The notes: generated by a model from the letters alone, not told the origin. A stretch of DNA of 64,000 nucleotides from DAOUAT01 sp964551735 (GCA_964551735.1 CAZKEF010000019.1:1-64000); one strand, 5' to 3'. Shown: positions 51,215-61,222, numbered from the stretch's first letter. Translations and numbers: made by a program.

Positions 51215-51338
51215 GCCGTTGGATGGCGGGCTGACGATCAAGGTCAGATGCCGCAATATGGTCGCGCCAGAGTCCGATATCATGACGCACTCTTGCAGGG
51301 ATCAGTGAAAAGGGCGTTGTTCGGCCGGCCGCAATCCC

Positions 51339-51367
51339 TTGCCAAAACGACCGTGATCCGGTAAAAT
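51339..51367 (+). promoter_or_regulatory. Promoter of the DUF4139 gene
   Basis: TTGCCA (51339-51344) and TAAAAT (51362-51367) are 17 bp apart. The predicted leader is about 90 bases and ends in a ggagg SD before the ATG at 51462. Confidence 0.8.
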
Positions 51368-51461
51368 CCTCATATAACCGAACGGACATGCTGGCTCTGA
51401 CCGCCCGTCGAAACGCTTGTCACCCGACGAGCTAGCAAGAACCTGGAACGGAGGCCTGACC

Positions 51462-53384
51462 ATGACTCTGCCCATCGTCAAAATGACCCTCTACAAACAC
51501 GGGGTCGGTTTCTTCGTGCGCCGCGGCGAGGTCGGGGGCGAGGCGGTCTCGCTGTCCTTCGACATGGCCGCGATGAACGACGTGCTGAAAAGCCTGACCG
51601 CGGTGGCGCTGAGCGGCGGCCAGGTGACCGGCGTGGATTACGAGACACCGGAGGACAAGGCGGGCTTGCTGGCGCGCTCCTCCATCCAGCTCTCCGATGA
51701 AGCCAGCCTGCGCGACCTGCTGCGCGACCTGCGGGGCCGCCGCGCGGCCGTGACTACCACCAGCGAGACGCTGACCGGCGTTGTGGTCGGGGTGGACCTG
51801 CCCGGCGAGCGCGAGCCGATGGGGGCAACGATGCTCTCACTCTACCTGCCGGCCGAGCGCCGCGTTCAGCCCCTGCGCCTGGCCGACCTGCTGGGCCTGG
51901 GGCTGCTGGACGACCGCGCAGCCGGCGACCTGGGCTACTTCCTGGAGACCAGTCTGGCCGAAGAGAACAAACGCGCGGTCACCGTACGCCTCACCGGTCC
52001 GGCCGACCTGAGCCTCAGCTACAGCGCGCCTAGTCCCGTGTGGCGCGTCAGCTACCGGCTGGTGGCCGACGCGGCCGACGATGAAGGCGCGGGCCTGCTC
52101 CAGGGCTGGGGCCTGTTCGACAATACGCTGGACGAGGACCTGGAGAACGTGGACCTCACTTTCGTCTCCGGCATGCCGGTCAGCTTCATCTACGACCTGT
52201 ACACGCCATTCACCCCCAAACGACCGGTAATCCAGGAGCAGGCGCGCACGGTGGCAGCGCCGGTGGAGTTCGAGGGCGCGCTGGAGGCCGCTGCGCTGGG
52301 CGCGCCGGCCGGCAAGATGGCGGTGCGCGCCATGGCTGCGGCCGCGGACATGCGCGCTCGCAGCGCCATGCCCCAGATCACCGCGGATGCCCTGGCGGGT
52401 TCCACCGCGGTCGCGACAACCGGCCAGGCGCAGGGCGAGTTCTTCAGCTACGTGGTGGCCGCGCCGGTCACGGTGCGCCGCGGCCGCTCGGCCATGGCGC
52501 CCATCCTGCAGGCGCCGCTGAAATTCCGCAAGGAGCGCATCTATAACGGCGCCAAGCAGCCGAAAAACCCCGTCATCACCCTGCGCTTCCCCAACCACAC
52601 CGGCCTGACCCTGGAGCGCGGCCCGCTGACGGTGATTGAGGCCGGCGAATACGCGGGCGAGGCGATGCTGCCGTTCACCGGGCCCCAGGGCGAGATCATC
52701 CTGGCCTACGCGGTGGACCTGGGCGTCACCGTCACAGAGGAGCCGGACGCCCAACACGTGCTCTCGTCGGTAAGCATCAAGGACGGCATGTTGCTGATGC
52801 AAGAGTGGGACGCCCGCCAGATCACCTACCGGATCCGGAACCGCAATACCGCCGCGGTCAAGGTCACGGTGGAGCACGCACGGATCAGCGGCTTCCAGCG
52901 GTACGACACACCCGCGCCCGCGGAAGAGACCGAGGCGTTCGACCGCCATGTAGTATCCGTTCCCGCACGCGGCCTGGCCAGCTTCACCGCGCGGCAGCGC
53001 CGGCTGCTCTCCCGCCGGGAAGAGATCCACAAGCAGAGCCTGGCCCACCTGGCCGCCTGGCTGCGGGATAAAGCGCTGGACGAGGCGCTCCATGACCGCC
53101 TGCGGGATGTGCTGGCGCTGTACGACCGGATCGCGGAGCACGAGGGCGCGCTGAAGAAAAACGACGCGGCGCGGCAGGAGATCTTCAGCCAGCAAAGGGT
53201 GATCCAGGGCAACCTGGGGGCGCTGAAAGAAGGCGGTGAGGAAGGGCAGTTGCGGGGCCGCTACGCGCGCACCCTGCAGGAGCTGGAGGATCGGCTGGCC
53301 GGGCTCAAGCGCGATGATGATCGGCTGCACACGGCGATCGAGGAGACGAAGCGGGAGATCGACTTGCGGCTGAAGATGTTGTGA
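51462..53384 (+). CDS. DUF4139-domain protein
   Basis: 640 residues from the ATG at 51462 with ggagg at SD spacing; the frame opening at 51417 has no SD. The central and C-terminal parts (LSYSAPSPVWRVSYRLVADA, GWGLFDNTLDEDLENVDLTF and VTVTEEPDAQHVLSSVSIKD in parts) are the DUF4139/MuiA-type beta-rich domain. The end is a helical, probably coiled-coil stretch (about 540-640, QELEDRLAGLKRDDDRLHTA). No signal peptide or membrane helix is seen, so it is probably cytoplasmic. The function of the family is unsettled; MuiA relatives affect mucoidy. It has its own promoter and a convergent terminator. Confidence 0.8.
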   Translation: MTLPIVKMTLYKHGVGFFVRRGEVGGEAVSLSFDMAAMNDVLKSLTAVALSGGQVTGVDYETPEDKAGLLARSSIQLSDEASLRDLLRDLRGRRAAVTTTSETLTGVVVGVDLPGEREPMGATMLSLYLPAERRVQPLRLADLLGLGLLDDRAAGDLGYFLETSLAEENKRAVTVRLTGPADLSLSYSAPSPVWRVSYRLVADAADDEGAGLLQGWGLFDNTLDEDLENVDLTFVSGMPVSFIYDLYTPFTPKRPVIQEQARTVAAPVEFEGALEAAALGAPAGKMAVRAMAAAADMRARSAMPQITADALAGSTAVATTGQAQGEFFSYVVAAPVTVRRGRSAMAPILQAPLKFRKERIYNGAKQPKNPVITLRFPNHTGLTLERGPLTVIEAGEYAGEAMLPFTGPQGEIILAYAVDLGVTVTEEPDAQHVLSSVSIKDGMLLMQEWDARQITYRIRNRNTAAVKVTVEHARISGFQRYDTPAPAEETEAFDRHVVSVPARGLASFTARQRRLLSRREEIHKQSLAHLAAWLRDKALDEALHDRLRDVLALYDRIAEHEGALKKNDAARQEIFSQQRVIQGNLGALKEGGEEGQLRGRYARTLQELEDRLAGLKRDDDRLHTAIEETKREIDLRLKML

Positions 53385-53415
53385 ACCTGAGTATCGGCAA
53401 TAACCGGTTTCGCCT

Positions 53416-53450
53416 GCTGCGTGCTGGTGCATAGCGTACCAGCACGCAGC
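53416..53450. terminator. Convergent terminator after the DUF4139 and surface-protein genes
   Basis: Arms GCTGCGTGCTGGT and ACCAGCACGCAGC make a perfect 13-bp stem with a 9-base loop in the 77-bp gap between two stop codons of converging genes. It can end transcripts from both sides; no T-run is evident. Confidence 0.7.
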
Positions 53451-53461
53451 TGACGAAGTAC

Positions 53462-56400
53462 CTACCTCAGCACAAGAGGCAGATAGACATAGACCAGCGG
53501 TCGTAGCGGCGCGTTATGATGCACCGGTTCATCTATCACGGTCAGGATTGGGCTCTCGTACGGGGCATAGCCGGCCGCAGTGACCTTGATCTTGTACTTG
53601 CCAGGCAATGTGAAGAAGGCGTAATACCCATCGGCCACTGTGGTTTGCGGGTTCTGCTGGCCCCAGATGCCGGCCGGCCACGCCTGCCAGGTGTCCGCGT
53701 CCTCATCCACCAACTCATAGCAGGTGACGATCGCACCGGCAATCCGGTAATCAATTCCTTTGGAGACATCATAAACATAACCATCCGGATCGATGAGACC
53801 CTGCAATATCAAGATGTTGTGGAACGGGCCATCAGGGCCGTCGCAGCGGACCTGGACACTGGCCGCGTAGTTGCCACTGCTCGGCGGCGCATAACTGCCG
53901 GACCAGACATTATCGTAGGTATTGACCATCGCCGCCGCAAAGACCCCACCAGCATATACTTCAGCCTTATAGACGTTGCAACTGATGGGGACCTGCAACG
54001 TGATGGTATCGCCGGTGCGCGTCCAAACGCGGCCGCCCAGGTTCGCGAGACCCGCGTCATCGCGCAAATGCTGCGTAGTTCCATGCGCTGTGACCAGGAT
54101 GTGGACAGGGTCAACCAGCAAGGTTGGATCAACGGTGAGATAAACCATGTTCGAAGCAGGATTCGATGCGCTACTGGTTGTCCGAGCGTAGAATTTGTGC
54201 AATCCAGTGCTGAGTGGCGTAGTCAAGTTAAAGGTGAACCGGCCGTCAGCCCCGGCAACGGTGGTCAGGATCGGCGTCTCGGCCTGTAGGCCGGATGTCT
54301 CCTCGTACAACGCCACCTCGGCGTTCGCGGCAGCCACACCCCGGATCTGCGGCGTATTGTCGTTGGTAGTGCCGCTGACCGGATCCACCAAAGTGGTGGC
54401 CACTTCACCGGACACTGGAATCGCCAACTCCGGGCCACTCCAAACTGTCTGGCCATCAACATAAACCATCGCGCGGAAATAGATCGTACCACTCATCGGC
54501 GCGTTGAAACGCACCACATTGCGACCGATGACACCGGTTCCCCCGTACGCGTAATATGCGTAGCCCTTATCCACGTCATGGGACTTCGTGTCCCAGCGCA
54601 CGTAGGTGTATTGCGAGTGCGCGCCGTTGGCGCTAATGAAGGCGATCTCTACCGGCTGGCCGGGCTGGACCGAGGCGGGATAGCTATCCACCGTAACGGT
54701 CGGCTGCGTTGTATAAACATATGCTTGGTGGAAGTTGTCGGCCGGGTCAATGTAGTTGAATCCCACGTAATCGCCGACGGTCAGGTCGGCCTGACAGGCG
54801 AAATCCGCGCTGAACGCGCCCGAGGCCCCGATATCCACAAAACGGGGCAGGCTTTGGCTATTCACGTAAGTGCTGAAACCGGTTCCTGTCCAATGGTAGG
54901 GGCTCACGCCAAGACGGATGTTCGGTGACGATGTGCCAGTTACCCGGTCCGCAGCGACATCCAGCGCGCCGCTCATCGGCATCACTGCAACAGTACGAGA
55001 CAGATCCGCCAGGTTGACCTCCACCTGATCGCCAGGAACCAGATCGAGCCCTTGAGTAGTGAAGGTGAAGCTGCCCGAACTGAGCGACGGGGTCACGATA
55101 CCGCTGGCCTTTAACCCTCCCCCTGCGGCACGAACAGCCACGGTGCCGGGCACGCCAGGAGTGCTGTAGCCGTATACATAGTCGCCTGTATGGTGAATGC
55201 CAACGTAAGGAATGTATCGGGAGATACGCACCTGATCTTCGTGCCCATCATCCCAATACATCACTTCCAACTGATAGCCGCCTCGTAAATCAGCTGCGCC
55301 GTTGAAGTTGGTGGCATATGACCCCGTGCCGCTAGCATAGAAGGAGTGATGGTAATAGTTGCTGTAAGGGCCGAAGTAACGACTGGCCCAGACATTAAGC
55401 CAACCATTGGATGGCGCTATCCCAGATACAGTATTGGTCTCGGTGTTGCCATTGATGGTAAGAGGCACCACGGATTGTTCCAAATGAAGCGGTCCTGCAT
55501 CCACTACTACTTTATCACCCGTGTCAATGCCCACATTGTAGAAGCCAAATCCGTATGATGAGGAGGACGAGGAAGCAACAGTACTATAAGTAGACTTGAT
55601 GACGCCATCGGGATCAAGCAGCTTGACAACCAATGGTTGTCTCGGGACCGGGTAAACAGACACCCAATCCGAATCGGGATAGATGGTCATCATCGGGACA
55701 TAACGAAACGCTGTGGTATCGTGGCCAAACGGATCGCGATAACTAGTATTGATCGTATATCCCCCCACCATCCAGCCAACAGCATAAAAGAAGCGCCCAT
55801 CGGTACCGGTGGTGACATCATAAGCGCTATAATAACTGTTAATAATTCGCACGACGCTGTTTGCGGGCCCCGTGCCGCTGACGACGCCAGCATCGCGATC
55901 CACCAGGACGTCAATCCCCACAACATCCAGGTTCACGGTCGTGGCGCCGATAGAAACCTCAACCTTATCGCTAGCGATCACGTCCACGCCGTTGCCAGCA
56001 CTATCAGTGAAGTTCAGGTATGTAAGCTGGCCATCGTAAGCGGTGACACCAGCAACCGTACCCTTGATGGCGCCCAACGCATTGCGCAACACGGCGTTGA
56101 CAGCCGTGAAAGGTGGACCAAATACATCAAGATCGCTCCAACTATCCAGGCGCACCCGGACGTAAGGGCCGGCATAAAGACTGTCTCCGCTGACGATGTT
56201 GTCGGCCGCATCGAGATAGAGGGGATAAGCATAGCTGCCGGGCGCCAGGTTCACCGCGCCTGCGTAATTGGCAGTGAAGGCGCCGCTGGCATTGGCAAAC
56301 ACCTTGCGATAAGCGTAGCTGTTCTGGTACTCATCGCGGGCATACACGATGACCTTGCCGTTGGATGGCACGCCGCCACTGACCGTATCCGCGGCCGTGT

Positions 56401-57640
56401 CGAACCCTGTCACCCGTGCGGCCACCACGTTGATTGTCTCCGGTGGCGCGCTGCCGATCTGCGCCTCGAGCTGGTCACCAGGCACGATATCGGCGTTCCC
56501 TCCACACGCACCTATCGCGATTAGGCGTGTCGAGGCACTTCCGCTGCTGCCGATCTGGGCGGTGGCTGTGGCCTTCACAGCGCCCGATGCATTTCGTAGT
56601 GTAAAGACTGCCGGCTCACCCGGCTTTCCGTAGGCATAAACGTAATCATATCCGTAGCGCACTTCCACACCTGGCACGCGCCAACTGCTCAGAACAACAG
56701 AAAAGCCATCAGGACTGGTGTAAGTCAGGCTCACGTTGGTGCCAGGGATGAGATCGAAAGCATCCCCGACGGAGACCGCAAAACGTCCACCGGCGTCGGC
56801 TGTTGCGCTGCGAAAGAGATAGCTGACCCGATCATCCTGGACAAATAAGGATAGCTGCGCGTTAGCAGGCGCAGTCCCACTGACGATATCCGCAGGCCGA
56901 TCGGCCTCCAACGTCAGGCTGACCACAGGGATGGTGATGAGGGGCTCACCGGGAAGCTGCACCTCGACGCTATCACCGGCTTGGATCGCCTCGGTGAAAT
57001 AGACGGTAAAATACCCGGAACTATTGGATGTGGCGCTTATCGTGCTACGGGCCTCTGCTCCCCGGCGCAGGGTGAGCGTGAAGGCAAGATTGGCCGTGGT
57101 AACGGAGCCCTCGACCCTGGTAGTGCCCAGGTAGACATTGCAGGAGGAGAGACCACCGCTGCCGGCCGCAGAAGCCGCAGCCGCCAAGTCTTCCGGAAGA
57201 CCCTGGGAGTCCCGTTCTGGGCTGGATGACAAGCCCCACACAGCAGGCGGCGCCGTCCGCAGCTCAGACAGCGCTTCGTTCGGTGGAAGGACACCGAGCA
57301 CGCCATCCCAGGCCCGCGCCTCGGCCAAAAAATCCGCGGTGGGTCCGACCAAAAGTAGCGCGCCCAACTCAGGCACAGGGCTGAATGTCTGTAAGCGGCC
57401 TTCACGCGTCGCATCCACCAGCCGCGGCAGCAGCAGCGACAGCAGATCAAGCCCTTGACGATCTGGCTCAAGCAGGGGGTCAGCAGGCAATAACAAGTAT
57501 TCGCCAGCGGGCTGGGTTGCAGGGGAAGTCACCACCAGCATGTCTTCATCCCCAGCCATCGCGTCGGCATGCACCTGAGCGTGAGCGGTAGTTATGCACA
57601 AAATCAATAAGAGATAGGGAAACCACCTTCTGCGGGACAT
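53462..57640 (-). CDS. Giant secreted modular protein ending in VYLPLVLR
   Basis: 1392 residues from the ATG at 57640, with ggaggt upstream; the frame opening at 57739 runs through the promoter. A signal peptide (MSRRRWFPYLLLILCITTAHA) is followed by a region with no clear family (to about 230). Then come about six Ig-like modules, each with a VSGTAPAN-type start, at roughly residues 250, 417, 587, 740, 898 and 1090, and a carboxypeptidase-regulatory-like domain (about 1285-1370). The last residues are VYVYLPLVLR, the same motif core as in the surface proteins at 3356 and 6734. It is presumably displayed at the cell surface. Parts of the gene are visibly AT-richer than the surroundings, which may reflect transfer. 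Confidence 0.82.
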   Translation of the reverse strand: MSRRRWFPYLLLILCITTAHAQVHADAMAGDEDMLVVTSPATQPAGEYLLLPADPLLEPDRQGLDLLSLLLPRLVDATREGRLQTFSPVPELGALLLVGPTADFLAEARAWDGVLGVLPPNEALSELRTAPPAVWGLSSSPERDSQGLPEDLAAAASAAGSGGLSSCNVYLGTTRVEGSVTTANLAFTLTLRRGAEARSTISATSNSSGYFTVYFTEAIQAGDSVEVQLPGEPLITIPVVSLTLEADRPADIVSGTAPANAQLSLFVQDDRVSYLFRSATADAGGRFAVSVGDAFDLIPGTNVSLTYTSPDGFSVVLSSWRVPGVEVRYGYDYVYAYGKPGEPAVFTLRNASGAVKATATAQIGSSGSASTRLIAIGACGGNADIVPGDQLEAQIGSAPPETINVVAARVTGFDTAADTVSGGVPSNGKVIVYARDEYQNSYAYRKVFANASGAFTANYAGAVNLAPGSYAYPLYLDAADNIVSGDSLYAGPYVRVRLDSWSDLDVFGPPFTAVNAVLRNALGAIKGTVAGVTAYDGQLTYLNFTDSAGNGVDVIASDKVEVSIGATTVNLDVVGIDVLVDRDAGVVSGTGPANSVVRIINSYYSAYDVTTGTDGRFFYAVGWMVGGYTINTSYRDPFGHDTTAFRYVPMMTIYPDSDWVSVYPVPRQPLVVKLLDPDGVIKSTYSTVASSSSSSYGFGFYNVGIDTGDKVVVDAGPLHLEQSVVPLTINGNTETNTVSGIAPSNGWLNVWASRYFGPYSNYYHHSFYASGTGSYATNFNGAADLRGGYQLEVMYWDDGHEDQVRISRYIPYVGIHHTGDYVYGYSTPGVPGTVAVRAAGGGLKASGIVTPSLSSGSFTFTTQGLDLVPGDQVEVNLADLSRTVAVMPMSGALDVAADRVTGTSSPNIRLGVSPYHWTGTGFSTYVNSQSLPRFVDIGASGAFSADFACQADLTVGDYVGFNYIDPADNFHQAYVYTTQPTVTVDSYPASVQPGQPVEIAFISANGAHSQYTYVRWDTKSHDVDKGYAYYAYGGTGVIGRNVVRFNAPMSGTIYFRAMVYVDGQTVWSGPELAIPVSGEVATTLVDPVSGTTNDNTPQIRGVAAANAEVALYEETSGLQAETPILTTVAGADGRFTFNLTTPLSTGLHKFYARTTSSASNPASNMVYLTVDPTLLVDPVHILVTAHGTTQHLRDDAGLANLGGRVWTRTGDTITLQVPISCNVYKAEVYAGGVFAAAMVNTYDNVWSGSYAPPSSGNYAASVQVRCDGPDGPFHNILILQGLIDPDGYVYDVSKGIDYRIAGAIVTCYELVDEDADTWQAWPAGIWGQQNPQTTVADGYYAFFTLPGKYKIKVTAAGYAPYESPILTVIDEPVHHNAPLRPLVYVYLPLVLR

Positions 57641-57710
57641 GGCATACCTCCATTTGGGTGGACCGATAAGAATGGACTTATCAGCAAGATTGGGGGAGAT
57701 CTGTATGCGC

Positions 57711-57739
57711 AGAATATCACTAACCAAGGTTGATGTCAA
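57711..57739 (-). promoter_or_regulatory. Promoter of the giant surface protein gene
   Basis: TTGACA (57739-57734) and TATTCT (57716-57711) are 17 bp apart on the minus strand, about 70 bp upstream of the ATG at 57640. Confidence 0.85.
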
Positions 57740-57784
57740 AAACCGTCAAACTCCAAAGAGGTGCTGATCCCTTTCACCCCTCTA

Positions 57785-59140
57785 CTACTCAGCCGCCAAC
57801 ACCTCCGCCGTCCAAGCGCGCGCCTGCCGGGCAAACGCGGGCACGTCCACCCGAGCCAGCAACCAGATGCAGGCCAGCAGCCCGACGGCCTCGATCATGA
57901 ACACGGCCGCGTAAGCCACCGACAGTTGGCCGCTGATCGCCAACGCCACATCGCGTACCACACCGCCCATCGCGATGCCGGCCCCGCGCGATGCCAGTTG
58001 GATCACCGACCACAACGCCAGGTACGCGCCCGCCTGCCGCTCCACGTTGACCGCCATCAGCAGGCTGACCCCGCCCACGGTGAAGATGCCGAACCCCAGG
58101 CCGAATACCACCAGGATCGGCCGGACCACAGACAGGTTTTCGGTCAGCGAGGCCGCGCCCAATGCCAGCAGCGGCAGCGCCAGCAACGCCAGGCCCCAGC
58201 TCGTGGTGCCCGCCTGCTGGTCGGGCCGCCGGCGCCGGGTCAGCGCCAGGGTGCCCACCATGCTCACCACCACCCCTATGCCCCAGTACGCGTTGAAGCG
58301 CGTCGTCTCGCCCGCGGCCAGGCCGAACACGTCGCCGCCGAACGGCTCCAGCATGGCGTCTTGCATGAACGCGAAGAATGCGGACGCGGCCAGGAAGATC
58401 GCGTAGCGGCGCGCGCGGGAATCGGCCCACAGTGCGCCGAAGGTGCGGCGAAACGACGGCGGGGCTGGGGATGACTGGGGGGCTGCCGCAACCGGCCGCT
58501 CCTCCCGCCACACCGAGGCGAACCAGAAGAAGGCTGCGCCGGCCATGCCGATAGCCACCAGCCGGGCGAAAGCAGCCAGGTCGTATACGGGCATCACCCC
58601 CGCGTAGATCGCCGGGATGAACGCGAAGCTGACCACCAGCATGAGCTGCACGATGCCCACCGCCTGGCCGCGCTTCTCGTAAGGCGCGCTGTCGTGCACC
58701 AGCGCCAGGAACGGTGCGCCGGAGATCAGCGTGCCCACGCCGTAGGTGAGGAAAGACGCCAGCGCTAACCCCCAGCCCAACAGGGAGCCCGCGTCCCGCG
58801 CGATGGCAACCACCGACAACGGCAGCAGCGGCAGCGCCAACAGCATCAGCAGCCGGCCCAGCCAGATGTACGCCACCCGCCGGCTGCCCCGGATCGGCCG
58901 CGTATCCGAACGGTGACCGGCCCACAACGTCAACGGGGCCAGCAGGTAGCGCAGCGCGGTCAGCAACGCCACCGGCCACGCCGCGACGCCCAGGTCGCTG
59001 ATCAAGATCCGGTTCCAGACTGCGGACGTCAACAGGTCGGCCAGAGACGAGCCGATGTGGAAGCTGCCCAGCTTGAAAGAACGTGGGATGCTGAAGCTGA
59101 CCTCTTGTTCAGCATTGCCTTCAACCATAATCCGACGCAT
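57785..59140 (-). CDS. PucC/BCH2-type MFS carrier
   Basis: 451 residues from the ATG at 59140; an ATG at 59128 is as good. About twelve membrane segments are visible. The segment VWNRILISDLGVAAWPVALL followed by LAPLTLWAGHRSDTRPIRG and RRVAYIWLG is the diagnostic loop of the PucC/LhaA/BCH2 branch of the MFS, where members deliver bacteriochlorophyll or help light-harvesting assembly. No photosynthesis gene is visible in the window, so this one may be a relic of phototrophic ancestry or carry another substrate. The upstream surface protein gene runs the same way but has its own promoter. Confidence 0.75.
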   Translation of the reverse strand: MRRIMVEGNAEQEVSFSIPRSFKLGSFHIGSSLADLLTSAVWNRILISDLGVAAWPVALLTALRYLLAPLTLWAGHRSDTRPIRGSRRVAYIWLGRLLMLLALPLLPLSVVAIARDAGSLLGWGLALASFLTYGVGTLISGAPFLALVHDSAPYEKRGQAVGIVQLMLVVSFAFIPAIYAGVMPVYDLAAFARLVAIGMAGAAFFWFASVWREERPVAAAPQSSPAPPSFRRTFGALWADSRARRYAIFLAASAFFAFMQDAMLEPFGGDVFGLAAGETTRFNAYWGIGVVVSMVGTLALTRRRRPDQQAGTTSWGLALLALPLLALGAASLTENLSVVRPILVVFGLGFGIFTVGGVSLLMAVNVERQAGAYLALWSVIQLASRGAGIAMGGVVRDVALAISGQLSVAYAAVFMIEAVGLLACIWLLARVDVPAFARQARAWTAEVLAAE

Positions 59141-59243
59141 CTCCTGTCCACCAAAACCAATGCCCCCGGGCAATCTGCCCAAGGACATTGAGTGTATCAA
59201 TCAGCGGCGTCTGGCACAGTAAATCAGCTTGCTATCTGGCCGT

Positions 59244-60281
59244 CTATGCCAATACTTTCCGCATGATCCCTAAAGCGGCCTGAATATCCTCTGCATTAAC
59301 ATGATAATGGGTCACAGCGCGAGCGCGGCGCGGGTCGAGGGGCAACATGCGGACGCCCGCGGCATCCAATCGCCGCGTCAGCCCCGGAGCATCCAGGTCG
59401 GGCCGCGTCACTTTGAAATAGACGATATTAGTGCGCACCGCCACCGGTTCAGGCTCGAGGCCGGGCAGCTCGGCCAGCCCTGCAGCCAGCGCCTCGGCGT
59501 TGGCGTGATCCTCGGCCAGGCGGTCCACCATCTGCTCCAACGCCACGATACCCGCGGCCGCGATGACACCGGCTTGGCGCATGCCGCCGCCTACCACCTT
59601 GCGCGCGCGCCGCGCCTCGGCGATGAAGGCCCGATCGCCGCATACCACCGAGCCCACCGGGGCGGCCAGCCCCTTACTCAGGCAGAAGGTCAGGGTGTCC
59701 GCATCGGCGGCCAGGCTGCGCACGTCTACACCCAACGCGACCGCGGCATTGAACAGCCGAGCACCGTCCAGGTGGACCCGCAAGCCGTGCGCCCGCGCGA
59801 CCTTGCCCAGCGCCTGCATGTATTCTGGCATCAGGGGGGTTCCGCTGCAGCGGTTGTGGGTGTTCTCTACGGTGATCAGCCGGGTGCGGGGGAAGTGAGG
59901 GTTGCTGGCGTCACGGATCGCGGCCACGATCTCGTCCAAATCCAGCGTGCCGTCGGGCCGGTTGCGCAGCGTGCGCGGCTGGATGCCGCCCAGCGCGGCC
60001 ATGCCGCCCTGCTCATAGTAGAATGTATGCGCCTGGTCGCCGACGATCACCTCGTCGCCCCGGCCGCACTGGGCCAGCAGGCTAACCAGGTTGCCCATGG
60101 TGCCGGAGGCGACGAACAGGCCTGCCTCCTTGCCCACCCGTTCGGCGGCCAGCTCTTCCAGGCGGATCACGGTGGGGTCGTCCCCCAACACGTCATCACC
60201 CACCTCGGCTGCGGCCATGGCCGCGCGCATCGCGGACGTGGGTTTGGTAATGGTGTCGCTACGAAGATCTATAGTATGCAT
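59244..60281 (-). CDS. ltaE: Low-specificity L-threonine aldolase
   Basis: 345 residues from the ATG at 60281 (MHTIDLRSDTITKPT), with aaagg upstream. The N-terminal RSDTITKPTSAMRAAM, LFVASGTMGNLV, VHLDGARLFNAAV and the PLP lysine in FCLSKGLAAPVGSVV (Lys203) are all family motifs. It cleaves L-threonine or allo-threonine to glycine and acetaldehyde in the cytoplasm. It follows the nitrilase-fold gene by 13 bp and shares its promoter, so the two are one transcription unit. Confidence 0.93.
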   Translation of the reverse strand: MHTIDLRSDTITKPTSAMRAAMAAAEVGDDVLGDDPTVIRLEELAAERVGKEAGLFVASGTMGNLVSLLAQCGRGDEVIVGDQAHTFYYEQGGMAALGGIQPRTLRNRPDGTLDLDEIVAAIRDASNPHFPRTRLITVENTHNRCSGTPLMPEYMQALGKVARAHGLRVHLDGARLFNAAVALGVDVRSLAADADTLTFCLSKGLAAPVGSVVCGDRAFIAEARRARKVVGGGMRQAGVIAAAGIVALEQMVDRLAEDHANAEALAAGLAELPGLEPEPVAVRTNIVYFKVTRPDLDAPGLTRRLDAAGVRMLPLDPRRARAVTHYHVNAEDIQAALGIMRKVLA

Positions 60282-60294
60282 GATAAACCTTTCC

Positions 60295-61110
60295 TCAGTA
60301 TTTCCGCACCAACGCCCGGTATGCCGCGGGCTGGCGGCATTGCAGCAGTTGCGATTCCTCTCGGGCCTTGCGGTTTTCGTCCAAATCCACCGTGGCCACC
60401 GCGTACCCCTCCACCGCCTCATCCAACGCAGTGTGCACCGTGCCCCGCGGCCCCACCAGCATGGACTCGCCGCCGAAGGTGTAGGTCGGCTCGCTGCCCA
60501 CCCGGTTCGCCGCGGCCACGAAGACCGCGTTCTCGCAGGCGCGGGCTACCGTGTACGCGCGCCACTCCTCCATGCGGTCGGCCTCCCACGCCGCGCTGGC
60601 GACGATGAGGTCAGCGCCGTCCAGGGTTAGGCTGCGCGCCACCTCGGGGAACGCCATGTCCCAGCCGATCATCACGCCCAGCAGCCCAAACTCGGTCTCA
60701 AAGATGGGCATTCGGTAGCCGGGCCGGAACGCTAGCCGCTCTTCCCCGCGCAGGTGCAGCTTGCGATAGTCGCCCAGCAGTTCGCCGTCCGGGCCGATCA
60801 CCACGGCAGCGTTGAACAGGATGCTCTCCACCTTCTCTTTGACGGGCATGCCGAACACGAGGTAGACGCTGAACTCGGCCGCCTTGCCGGCCAGGTAGGA
60901 GACCACGTGGCCGGGGATGCGTTCGGCCAGCCGCGTGAAATTAAGCCCACACTCGTAGCCGGTGACAGCCAACTCCGGGAAGACGATCATGTCCGTCGGC
61001 TGTTCGCTGCAGATGCGCTGGATAAAGCCGCCCATGCGGCGCAGGTTCTCTTCGGGATCATCGAGCACCGGCGCGGTCTGCGCCAGCGCGATGGTGATTT
61101 CTCGGGCCAT
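60295..61110 (-). CDS. Nitrilase-superfamily protein lacking the catalytic cysteine
   Basis: 271 residues, full length. The nitrilase (CN-hydrolase) fold is clear: FPELAVTGYE gives catalytic Glu46 and DYRKLHLRGEE gives Lys117. The nucleophile segment, which normally reads GVMICYDxxFPE or similar, is GVMIGWDMAFPE, so the Cys position (149) is Gly, encoded by GGC at 60666-60664. Members with intact triads hydrolyse nitriles, amides or omega-amides. Without Cys this one is probably not an active amidase. It may bind a ligand or regulate the aldolase encoded 13 bp downstream, or a sequencing error may be involved. A strong promoter lies about 45 bp upstream. Confidence 0.85.
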   Translation of the reverse strand: MAREITIALAQTAPVLDDPEENLRRMGGFIQRICSEQPTDMIVFPELAVTGYECGLNFTRLAERIPGHVVSYLAGKAAEFSVYLVFGMPVKEKVESILFNAAVVIGPDGELLGDYRKLHLRGEERLAFRPGYRMPIFETEFGLLGVMIGWDMAFPEVARSLTLDGADLIVASAAWEADRMEEWRAYTVARACENAVFVAAANRVGSEPTYTFGGESMLVGPRGTVHTALDEAVEGYAVATVDLDENRKAREESQLLQCRQPAAYRALVRKY

Positions 61111-61154
61111 CGGTGCTACTCCTTAGCGAAATAGGAACTCGGTCACGCAATCTC

Positions 61155-61183
61155 AATATAGCACAAATGTTCAAATATGTAAA
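61155..61183 (-). promoter_or_regulatory. Promoter of the nitrilase-like/ltaE operon
   Basis: TTTACA (61183-61178) and TATATT (61160-61155) are 17 bp apart on the minus strand, in an AT-rich island. Confidence 0.82.
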
Positions 61184-61222
61184 GCCAGGCGAATCAGCGA
61201 ATGGCGAATGACGAACAAAAGC

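Noticed and set aside
51837..53432. 531-residue open frame opposite the DUF4139 gene
   Set aside because: It is antisense to a gene with a 17-bp-spaced promoter and an SD, and runs beyond the convergent terminator hairpin.
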